From assembly GCA_947626155.1 (NCBI GenBank), contig CANQRC010000005.1:1-35968 (forward strand): a stretch of 35,968 bases of DNA, given 5' to 3'. This document shows, piece by piece, positions 30,421 through 35,968 of the stretch; the stretch's first letter is position 1, and each line of letters starts with the position of its first letter. The notes beneath the pieces were generated by a model. That model was not told where the DNA came from, made no database searches, and was given only the letters and a program-made list of their open reading frames with translations. The position numbers and the translations under genes are program-made. Source of the stretch: an uncultured Clostridia bacterium. GTDB taxonomy: Bacteria > Bacillota > Clostridia > Christensenellales > UBA1242.

Positions 30421-31532
30421 CTCAAAAGCCCCCAAATGAAAGTCATTATTGTCACAATGGCGGAAAGCACAAAACTGCCCCAAATCAAGATTTTTATCTT
30501 CAAATCAGTTTTGTCGTCTTTTGGCTCAACAATTTCGGCTTGCTTTTGCATAAACTCAATAAATTCGTTGACATCAACATAGATTATGCGTTTTTGCGGC
30601 TCAATAACTTTTTGATTGCTTTTCAAAGCGTCAATCTGGCTGAAAAATTGCTCCCTTATTGCCTCGTTTGCAATTTGCTGCTTTTTCTTTCCAAATTCTT
30701 GCTTGAAAGACTCCTTCATAATCCCAAGCGTAAACTCATAGGCAAGCACAATCAAAAGCGTCAAAACAAGAAGAAGCATAATAAATCCAATCACAGGGTT
30801 TGAAAGGAAAAAGTTTGCAATGTTTGAAATCAAATTCACCCCTTTTGCACTTGCAAAGGACAAAAGCACGCTTAGCGCGTTGTTCATAAAGTGGATTATC
30901 ATGCAAGGATAAATTGAATTTGCAACAAAGCACAAATATCCCAAAAACACGCCAATTATTGAGGCATAAAAGAACTGCTCAATGTTCAGGTGCAAAAGGC
31001 CAAAAAGCAGCCCGGAAATCAAAATCGTTTTCTTCATGCCAAAGCGCCCGTTTGCGCCAAGCAAAAAGCCTCTGTGCAGGGTCTCTTCGCAAATTGCAGG
31101 AAGCAAGGCGGTGCAAAAGAGGTCGAGAAAAAGCTTGCCAACTGTTGGCGTTTCGGCGGCCACCTCCTTAAATTTATATCCAAAAAGCCCAATTATGGAG
31201 TTGAAAAAAGTTGAAACATACAAATTCAGCAAAAACACAACAAGCCCAAGCGCAACGCTTATCAAAATCATCTTTTTAGACACCTTGTTGTAGGACAAAA
31301 AGCGGCTTGTTTTTTCCTTGTCCATGTCCTTGTTCATAAGCCTAAAAAGAAAGATAGGAAGAAGGAAAATAAGCCCAATTTGAATGACGAGGCTTAAATA
31401 ATAGCTTCCAAATTCGCCCATAAAATCAAAAACGCCGCAGCCACTGCAAATTCTAATTGCAATAAAGAGGCAAATCACAACAAAGTATATTAAATTGACG
31501 CTAAAACAAATTTTTCTAGACATAAAACCCAA
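30417..31532 (-). CDS. CPBP family intramembrane metalloprotease (first of two)
   Basis: 371 residues with about eight membrane helices. The Abi/CPBP motifs are intact: E149-E150-x3-R154 (ICEETLHRGF), FGLLH181 and IIH214-FMNN218. The family includes Rce1-type prenyl-protein proteases and bacterial proteins for bacteriocin immunity or maturation; the substrate here is unknown. A cytoplasmic helical tail follows the last-but-one helix, and a final helix ends the protein. The start is uncertain: TTG at 31532 has GAGG close upstream, ATG at 31523 is 9 bp further. It lies 17 bp after the second CPBP gene and overlaps rlmH. Confidence 0.87.
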   Translation of the reverse strand: MGFMSRKICFSVNLIYFVVICLFIAIRICSGCGVFDFMGEFGSYYLSLVIQIGLIFLLPIFLFRLMNKDMDKEKTSRFLSYNKVSKKMILISVALGLVVFLLNLYVSTFFNSIIGLFGYKFKEVAAETPTVGKLFLDLFCTALLPAICEETLHRGFLLGANGRFGMKKTILISGLLFGLLHLNIEQFFYASIIGVFLGYLCFVANSIYPCMIIHFMNNALSVLLSFASAKGVNLISNIANFFLSNPVIGFIMLLLVLTLLIVLAYEFTLGIMKESFKQEFGKKKQQIANEAIREQFFSQIDALKSNQKVIEPQKRIIYVDVNEFIEFMQKQAEIVEPKDDKTDLKIKILIWGSFVLSAIVTIMTFIWGLLR

Positions 31533-31554
31533 ATTTCCTCAAAATATAATACTC

Positions 31555-32550
31555 TCAAATGCAGGCATTTATAACAATTATAATGACCGCAAGCACAATT
31601 CCGCCCAAGAGAAGAAGCGGCATTTTTCCAAGCGAAAGCGAGGACCTCAACGGCTCTTGCCCCACCTTTTCCTCCTCCGTTTTGCTGCTTTTAACAAATT
31701 TCAAAGCAAGGAAAATTATAAGGGCGGTCACAAGCGCAACAACCACCGAAACCAATATAAACCACCAAGTCATAGGCATATTTTGAAAGTCGAAGCCAAA
31801 TATTTCCATGATGTAGCCCACGGTGAGCGTTGAGAAATTGTTTGCAAAGTGAAACATCATGCAGTAAACAAGATTATTCGTCTTTTCCATTATCAAAGCA
31901 AGCACACAGCCCAAGATGAAAGGATAAATAAACTGCAAAACGCTTTGGTGCATCAGCGCAAACAAAAGTCCGCACAAAAGCACCCTTGCCCAAGTTGGAA
32001 AAGTGTTCTTCATCCCCTGATAAATCACCCCGCGAAATATGAGTTCTTCAATGACTGCCGGCAGGACGCCCACAAGCAAAACTGAAAGAAAATAAATTCC
32101 AATGTTTCCAAATTTCATGTTGTCAGCGGTCAGTTTCATTGCAGAAAACATATGCCCAAAACAGCCCTCAATCAAACACATAAAGCCCAAAAGGCAAACA
32201 AATCCAAGCCCCGCCCAAACAAAACTTTCTTTTGCATTTGGCTTTTTTATGTTTGATGCGTCAAAAGAGATGCCCTGAACTTTGTGATAGAAGAAATAAA
32301 CCAGGAAAAACACAAGTTGTAACAAAACAGTAGAAACAAAATAATTTGTAAGATAAATTGGCGTGCCTTGCGCCTCTTGAAGCTTAAAATTTGGGTCAAT
32401 TCCCGCCATGATTTTTGTGAAAACAAAGGCATAAACAAGGCTTAATCCAAGCCCAAAAATTAGGGCAAGAAAAAAGATGTTTGAAGTGTCATTTATACAA
32501 TAAAAATTCCGCTTTTGGAAGGTTTTTTGTTGCGACTTTGCCTCTTTCAT
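31555..32550 (-). CDS. CPBP family intramembrane metalloprotease (second of two)
   Basis: 331 residues from the ATG at 32550, about eight membrane helices. Motifs: IEELIFRGVIYQ (E-E-x3-R), FALMHQSVLQF and YCMMFHFANN, all active-site positions kept. It resembles its neighbour in topology and motif spacing, so the two may be an old duplication, although the sequences have diverged. The C-terminus carries a short Lys/Glu loop and one helix. No ribosome binding site precedes the ATG; the -10 box of the promoter at 32558-32586 ends 7 nt upstream, so the mRNA may be leaderless. Confidence 0.86.
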   Translation of the reverse strand: MKEAKSQQKTFQKRNFYCINDTSNIFFLALIFGLGLSLVYAFVFTKIMAGIDPNFKLQEAQGTPIYLTNYFVSTVLLQLVFFLVYFFYHKVQGISFDASNIKKPNAKESFVWAGLGFVCLLGFMCLIEGCFGHMFSAMKLTADNMKFGNIGIYFLSVLLVGVLPAVIEELIFRGVIYQGMKNTFPTWARVLLCGLLFALMHQSVLQFIYPFILGCVLALIMEKTNNLVYCMMFHFANNFSTLTVGYIMEIFGFDFQNMPMTWWFILVSVVVALVTALIIFLALKFVKSSKTEEEKVGQEPLRSSLSLGKMPLLLLGGIVLAVIIIVINACI

Positions 32551-32557
32551 AACACTG

Positions 32558-32586
32558 ATGATAACACAAAAATAAAAAAAAGACAA
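32558..32586 (-). promoter_or_regulatory. Promoter of the second CPBP gene, predicted leaderless
   Basis: TTGTCT (32581-32586), 17-bp spacer, TATCAT (32558-32563) on the minus strand. The -10 box ends 7 nt before the ATG at 32550. It is back to back with the tadA promoter. Confidence 0.55.
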
Positions 32587-32592
32587 ATATAC

Positions 32593-32621
32593 TAGACAAA
32601 AAAATAAATTTAAAGTAAAAT
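32593..32621 (+). promoter_or_regulatory. Promoter of tadA, predicted leaderless
   Basis: TAGACA (32593-32598), 17-bp spacer, TAAAAT (32616-32621) on the plus strand. The -10 box ends 6 nt before the tadA ATG at 32628, and there is no Shine-Dalgarno. Confidence 0.65.
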
Positions 32622-32627
32622 AACCAC

Positions 32628-33068
32628 ATGAAAGACTTTATGACCATAGCCCTTGAAGAGGCAAAAAAGGCATATGAAAAAGGCGAAGTGCCAATTGGCG
32701 CGGTTGTGGTTTGTGACGGAAAAGTGATTTCTCGTGGGCAAAACAAACGACAGAGAACTCAAAACGCCATACATCACGCCGAAATAATAGCCATTGACAA
32801 AGCATGCAGAAAACTGAAAAGTTGGCGGCTTGAAAATTGTGATTTATATGTCACCCTGGAGCCTTGCCCAATGTGCGCCGGTGCGGCAATAAATGCGCGC
32901 ATAAAAAATGTGTATTTTGCCTGCAAAGAAAAAACTTCAAATGACAATTTATTGGAGCAGATTTCAAAAAGTGACCGCCTAAATCACAAGACAAATTTTG
33001 TCCATGTTGGCACGCTTGAAGAAGAATGCTCTTCGCTTTTGACAAACTTTTTTAAGTCCAAAAGGTAG
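32628..33068 (+). CDS. tadA: tRNA adenosine(34) deaminase TadA
   Basis: 146 residues. Zinc deaminase motifs H50-A-E52 (IHHAEIIAI) and P-C80-x2-C83 (LEPCPMCAGAAINARI), with the N-terminal EKGEVPIGAVVV of TadA. It converts A34 to inosine in the anticodon of tRNA-Arg. The ATG at 32628 lies at the predicted transcription start; an in-frame ATG four codons later also lacks a good ribosome binding site. It is followed immediately by a family B repeat and a terminator. Confidence 0.95.
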   Translation: MKDFMTIALEEAKKAYEKGEVPIGAVVVCDGKVISRGQNKRQRTQNAIHHAEIIAIDKACRKLKSWRLENCDLYVTLEPCPMCAGAAINARIKNVYFACKEKTSNDNLLEQISKSDRLNHKTNFVHVGTLEEECSSLLTNFFKSKR

Positions 33069-33069
33069 A

Positions 33070-33122
33070 ATATATTGTGTATTATGCATTGCATACCACC
33101 ACAATATATGGTATTATGCAAT
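33070..33122. repeat. Family B palindromic repeat, intergenic copy 3
   Basis: It begins two bases after the tadA stop. ATATATTGTG (33070-33079) and CACAATATAT (33100-33109) are perfect inverted arms around TATTATGCATTGCATACCAC, and a second direct TATTATGCAA closes the element. It is the same architecture as 2476-2529. The following hairpin is the real terminator. Confidence 0.8.
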
Positions 33123-33158
33123 AAAAAAGATAGCCACTTTGCTATCTTTCTTTTTTCC
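33123..33158. terminator. Bidirectional terminator tadA / SHOCT gene
   Basis: AAAGATAGC (33126-33134) / GCTATCTTT (33141-33149), loop CACTTT, with a T-run on the plus strand and a T-run on the minus strand after the A-rich left side. It serves the convergent tadA and SHOCT-protein genes. Confidence 0.85.
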
Positions 33159-33163
33159 ATTTT

Positions 33164-33682
33164 TTACAAAAGTTCAAACAGTTTTTCTTTGTATTCTTCT
33201 TCGGTTATTGCGCCGCTGTCACGCAGCGCTTTAAGTTCTTCAATGCGCCTCTTCTTTTCCTCAAATCTTTTCTCTTCCTTAACCTCTTCTCTTCTAACTT
33301 CATGTGGCGTGTTCATAACAATTATGTCTGGCGTGAGGTATGCAATAAACAGCAGCAGCCAAGAGACGAAACTTCCAAAGAAAATTGTTATTCCAAAGCC
33401 GATAAAATATGGCATTTGCGAAGTTCTAAAATACTTCCCCTTTTTTCTGACAGAATACAAAAGCAAGATGCTTCCGGTCAGGCCAATAACAAAACTGATT
33501 GAAGTGTAAATTATATTTGTGGTGTTTGTGAGAATGAAAATATAGCCCGACTCAATCATTGCCGCCCTCAAAGCCGCGTTTGAAAGCATAAGAATTGAAA
33601 TAATAAGGCTTGTTGTGACGCTTATTAGGTTAAGAGTCGCCCCAACAATAATCAAAATTCTTTTTGTTTTGTTCATATACAT
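33164..33682 (-). CDS. Membrane protein with C-terminal SHOCT domain
   Basis: 172 residues. About four hydrophobic helices (residues about 8-34, 46-78 as two, 92-118) are followed by a charged linker (EVRREEVKEEKRFEEKKRR) and a C-terminal SHOCT motif, IEELKALRDSGAITEEEYKEKLFELL split over two helices. SHOCT tails are short oligomerisation modules on many membrane or stress proteins; the role here is unknown. GAGGGG lies 8 nt before the ATG, and the promoter at 33708-33737 drives it alone. It is divergent from the SDR gene. Confidence 0.82.
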   Translation of the reverse strand: MYMNKTKRILIIVGATLNLISVTTSLIISILMLSNAALRAAMIESGYIFILTNTTNIIYTSISFVIGLTGSILLLYSVRKKGKYFRTSQMPYFIGFGITIFFGSFVSWLLLFIAYLTPDIIVMNTPHEVRREEVKEEKRFEEKKRRIEELKALRDSGAITEEEYKEKLFELL

Positions 33683-33707
33683 AGTCTTGTCCCCTCAATA
33701 TAGTAGT

Positions 33708-33737
33708 ATGATAACATTCTTTACAATTATTTGTCAA
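33708..33737 (-). promoter_or_regulatory. Sigma-A promoter of the SHOCT membrane protein
   Basis: TTGACA (33732-33737), 18-bp spacer, TATCAT (33708-33713) on the minus strand. Confidence 0.65.
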
Positions 33738-33743
33738 ATTATT

Positions 33744-33771
33744 TTGAAAAAAAGAGATTTTATAATATAAT
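33744..33771 (+). promoter_or_regulatory. Promoter of the SDR gene
   Basis: TTGAAA (33744-33749), 16-bp spacer, TATAAT (33766-33771) on the plus strand; a second TATAAT overlaps at 33761-33766. The SDR ATG follows at 33790. Confidence 0.55.
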
Positions 33772-33789
33772 GTCTTAGGAGAAAAATTG

Positions 33790-34572
33790 ATGAGAATAAA
33801 AAAGCGAAAAATTGTGATAACCGGTGCTTCAAGCGGCTTGGGCAGCGGACTTAAAGAATTTTTTGAGAAAAAGGGAGATGTTGTAATTGACATTTCGCTC
33901 AACGGCAGAGATTTTGCCGCTGATGTCTCCGACCACAAAAGGTTGAAAGAGATTTTTGACGAAATTTATTTGGAGCATGGCGAAATTGATATGCTTATCA
34001 CCTGCGCTGGCTATGGAATAAGCGGCGCAATTGAACTGCTCAAAGAAAAAGACACTCAAAAGCAGCTTGATGTAAACTTTTTTGGCACGGCAAACGCCTG
34101 CAAATATGCAATTCCAATGATGAAAGAGGATGGAAAAATTGTGATTATTGCCTCCGCCACCGCGCTTTTTCCTCTGCCATTTAAGGCGTATTATTGCGCA
34201 AGCAAAGCCGCCGTTGACAGTTTTGCCCAAAGCCTGAGAATGGAACTTTCAAGAACAAAAATTCAGGTCACCTCAATTTGCCCTGGCGACGTGAGGACAA
34301 ATTTCACCGAAAACCGCGTTAAAGAGTATGAAACGAACGAAAGATACAAAAACGCAGTGGAACTTTCCACAAAGCCAACCCCAAAAACCGAAAGCCGAAG
34401 AATGAGCCCAGAATATGCGGTCAAAAAACTTGCAAAAATATGTGAAAAGGAACATTTTAAGCCAAGATATATAATAGGAAAAGAATATAAAATGTTCAAT
34501 TTTTTCCGAAAAATTCTTCCGCTCTCACTCATGAACAAAATCACTACAAAGTTGTTCTATAAAGAGGGCTAA
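33790..34572 (+). CDS. Short-chain dehydrogenase/reductase
   Basis: 260 residues. Rossmann TGASSGLG (residues about 11-18), a cofactor-binding CAGYGIS in place of the usual NAG, and catalytic YYCASK with preceding Ser/Ala in ASATALFPLPFKAYY. The C-terminal part (PEYAVKKLAKICEKEHFKPRYIIG) resembles SDRs that act on lipid or ketone substrates, but specificity cannot be told. The ATG at 33790 has AGGAG 8 nt upstream; the TTG directly before it is less likely. Monocistronic, ended by the hairpin at 34611. Confidence 0.87.
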   Translation: MRIKKRKIVITGASSGLGSGLKEFFEKKGDVVIDISLNGRDFAADVSDHKRLKEIFDEIYLEHGEIDMLITCAGYGISGAIELLKEKDTQKQLDVNFFGTANACKYAIPMMKEDGKIVIIASATALFPLPFKAYYCASKAAVDSFAQSLRMELSRTKIQVTSICPGDVRTNFTENRVKEYETNERYKNAVELSTKPTPKTESRRMSPEYAVKKLAKICEKEHFKPRYIIGKEYKMFNFFRKILPLSLMNKITTKLFYKEG

Positions 34573-34610
34573 GACGGCTAAAAGAGTTAAAGAAGCTTTA
34601 AATAAGATTA

Positions 34611-34643
34611 AAAAAGAAGGTTTTAACGCCTTCTTTATTTTTT
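34611..34643. terminator. Bidirectional terminator SDR / tlyA
   Basis: AAAGAAGG (34613-34620) / CCTTCTTT (34629-34636), loop of eight, followed by ATTTTTT on the plus strand and by TTTTTTAAT on the minus strand. It overlaps the tlyA stop codon. Confidence 0.85.
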
Positions 34644-35348
34644 AAAATGTGCCAAAAATTCGGTGTTTCCGTCTCCGCCTTTGATTGGCGAAGTGACAAC
34701 TCCCAAATTTTGAAAACCCGACTCGCGAAAACAACTCAAAATATTCTCAATCACTTTTTTGTGGACTTTTTCATCTTTCACAATGCCGTTGTGCTTGCGC
34801 GCATACTCCGCCCCAACCTCAAATTGCGGCTTAATGAGGGCGACCACGTCAACGCCCGAAAAAAGCGAAAGTCTTGCCGCCAATTTGGTCAGACTGACAA
34901 AAGAAACATCAATCACAATTGCGTTCACATCCTCAACTTTTTCAAGAGGCAAGTTTAGAAAATTTGTTTTTTCAAGATTGACCACTTTTGGGTTGTTTTT
35001 TATGCTTTGCGCAAGTTGCCCCTCGCCGGTGTCCACAGCATACACTTTTTTTGCGCCGTTTTGAAGGCAAACATCCGTGAATCCGCCCGTTGACGCCCCA
35101 ATGTCCAAAACAGTCTTCCCGTTTAAATCAATCCCAAATTCTTCAATTGCCTTTTGCAGCTTAAAGCCGCCGCGCGAAACGAACTCAAATGGCTTTGTCT
35201 CAAAATTGGAATTTTCATCACACAAAAAAGATGCCTTTGTGACCACCTTGCCACAAACCGAAACCCTTCCGCTTTCAATTGCCTGTTTCGCCTTTTCCCT
35301 TGAGCCATAAAGCCCCTTTTCGAACAACAAAACATCAAGCCTTTTCAT
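34635..35348 (-). CDS. tlyA: TlyA family rRNA 2'-O-methyltransferase / hemolysin-like protein
   Basis: 237 residues. N-terminal S4 RNA-binding domain (KRLDVLLFEKGLYGSREKAKQAIESG) and an FtsJ-like methyltransferase domain with VLDIGASTGGFTDVCLQNGA (AdoMet site), VYAVDTGEGQLA, and IDVSFVSLTKL. In mycobacteria TlyA methylates 16S and 23S rRNA; in Bacillota its target is not settled. The start is fixed by family alignment. A perfect consensus promoter ends 6 nt before the ATG and no ribosome binding site is present, so the mRNA is probably leaderless. Confidence 0.92.
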   Translation of the reverse strand: MKRLDVLLFEKGLYGSREKAKQAIESGRVSVCGKVVTKASFLCDENSNFETKPFEFVSRGGFKLQKAIEEFGIDLNGKTVLDIGASTGGFTDVCLQNGAKKVYAVDTGEGQLAQSIKNNPKVVNLEKTNFLNLPLEKVEDVNAIVIDVSFVSLTKLAARLSLFSGVDVVALIKPQFEVGAEYARKHNGIVKDEKVHKKVIENILSCFRESGFQNLGVVTSPIKGGDGNTEFLAHFKK

Positions 35349-35354
35349 GTTTTG

Positions 35355-35383
35355 ATTATAAAATAAAATTTGTGCGCTGTCAA
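35355..35383 (-). promoter_or_regulatory. Perfect consensus promoter of tlyA, predicted leaderless
   Basis: TTGACA (35378-35383), 17-bp spacer, TATAAT (35355-35360) on the minus strand. The -10 box is separated from the ATG (35348) by only six bases, CAAAAC, so transcription should start at or next to the A of ATG. Confidence 0.85.
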
Positions 35384-35444
35384 ATTATTGCCCAAGTTTG
35401 CACACAAAATCATCTTTGACATATGCTGATAATGGAGGCAAAAA

Positions 35445-35642
35445 ATGAACATTACAACAAAATATTGTGCTGGTTGCTATCAAGATTTGCGTCCATTCAG
35501 TGGCTGCCTATGTCAACCATACGGCTGTCCACCCTTCCCACCAAATCCGCCTCGACCAAACTATGCCCCACCGTGCAGATTTGATGGTTCAAATATGATT
35601 TATTTTGCAATAGGGTATCTCATAGCAAAGAATTCAAGATGA
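35445..35642 (+). CDS. Small Cys/Pro-rich protein with C-terminal hydrophobic segment
   Basis: 65 residues. Cysteines at 8, 11, 21, 23, 28 and 44 include CxxC (CAGC) and CxC (CLC); the middle is proline-rich (CPPFPPNPPRPNYAPPC), and the end NMIYFAIGYLIAKN could be a short membrane-associated helix. GGAGG lies 7 nt before the ATG and a strong hairpin terminator follows directly, so it is likely a real gene despite its size. A possible promoter (TTGCAC-18-TATGCT, about 35398-35427) precedes it. No family recognised; a metal-binding or spore/envelope role would be guesswork. Confidence 0.7.
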   Translation: MNITTKYCAGCYQDLRPFSGCLCQPYGCPPFPPNPPRPNYAPPCRFDGSNMIYFAIGYLIAKNSR

Positions 35643-35650
35643 GAGATACA

Positions 35651-35682
35651 AAAAAGACCGCCACACTCTGGCGGTTTTTTTA
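35651..35682 (+). terminator. Terminator of the small Cys/Pro-rich gene
   Basis: ACCGCCA (35657-35663) / TGGCGGT (35669-35675), loop CACTC, followed by a run of T. It begins 9 bp after the stop codon. Confidence 0.9.
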
Positions 35683-35968
35683 GATTCTTCATTGCGCTTA
35701 CGCTCCATTCAGAATGACAGCGGTAAGACACAATGATAGCGTTTTTTTGCTGTCCCCTGCTTGAAAGTTGGTAAGCCTGTCATTATGTTGTCCCCCTGAA
35801 CGCTCCTCTGCTGTCATCCTGAGCAAACGAAGTGTAGCGAAGGATCTCACCATGCTTTTATGTTGTCATCCTGAGCGAAGTGCAACGAAGCCGAAGGATC
35901 TCACCATGCTTTTATGTTGTCATCCTGAGCGAAGTGCAACGAAGCCGAAGGATCTCACCATGCTTTTA
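35683..35968. repeat. Family A repeats ending in exact 54-bp tandem units
   Basis: An inverted family A copy (35683-35720) follows the terminator, then a degenerate stretch, then three direct copies: 35809-35860 (52 bp, diverged in the middle), 35861-35914 and 35915-35968 (two identical 54-bp units, each starting TGTTGTCATCCTGAGCGAAG and ending CACCATGCTTTTA). The array runs off the window, so copy number is unknown. No gene is seen in this stretch. Confidence 0.85.

Noticed and set aside
35809..35968. Possible CRISPR array at the window end
   Set aside because: The two units are identical over all 54 bp with no variable spacer; it is a simple tandem repeat.

Overview
The window looks like an AT-rich chromosome segment of an uncultured Bacillota (Clostridia-like) bacterium. 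Evidence: consensus sigma-A promoters (TTGACA/TATAAT, 17-18 bp spacing), strong GGAGG ribosome binding sites, the PolC-type N-terminal architecture, and housekeeping clusters in the order known from Bacillota (ylxM-ffh-rpsP-khpA-rimM-trmD; rimP-nusA-ylxR-ylxQ-infB-rbfA-nrnA-truB; rpsB-tsf-frr-uppS-cdsA-rseP). The assignment is inference from gene content; no rRNA or tRNA gene was seen.

Layout. 1-327: 3' end of a fabG-like reductase, facing rplS across a shared terminator. 514-8908 (minus): rplS, yraN, rbgA, trmD, rimM, khpA, rpsP, ffh, ylxM, hemW, lepA, i.e. ribosome maturation, protein targeting and translation factors. 9014-9934 (plus): a thymidine-kinase-like protein that has lost its P-loop. 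9960-12324 (minus): an unknown 277-residue protein, efp, and an endonuclease IV-like TIM barrel. 12333-19239 (minus): the long rimP-nusA-ylxR-ylxQ-infB-rbfA-nrnA-truB operon, with a promoter and a strong 5'-terminal hairpin. 19475-21579: an unknown gene with a perfect consensus promoter, then a PolC relative that keeps only the N-terminal/OB region and the 3'-5' exonuclease. 21635-25036: rseP, cdsA, uppS, frr. 25158-27546: a cadC-cadA metal efflux unit sitting where pyrH is often found. 27685-29244: tsf and rpsB with a long leader. 29548-35642: accessory region with an unknown gene, rlmH, two CPBP membrane proteases, tadA, a SHOCT-tailed membrane protein, an SDR, tlyA and a small Cys/Pro-rich protein.

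Two dispersed repeat families occur. Family A is a GTCATTCTGAGCGAAGCGAAGAATCTC-like element seen as intergenic clusters at 338-470, 1071-1276 and 35683-35968, ending in exact 54-bp tandem units. Family B is a roughly 53-bp palindromic element with the core TATTATGCATTGCATA, found in two intergenic gaps (2476-2529, 33070-33122) and, as a partial copy, inside the truB reading frame (12592-12628).

The observations most worth following are: the polymerase-less PolC/exonuclease protein; four genes (tlyA, tadA, a CPBP protease and the PolC-like gene) whose -10 box ends 6-7 nt before the start codon and which lack a Shine-Dalgarno, suggesting leaderless mRNAs; the repeat embedded length-neutrally in truB; and the thymidine kinase homologue without a Walker A motif.
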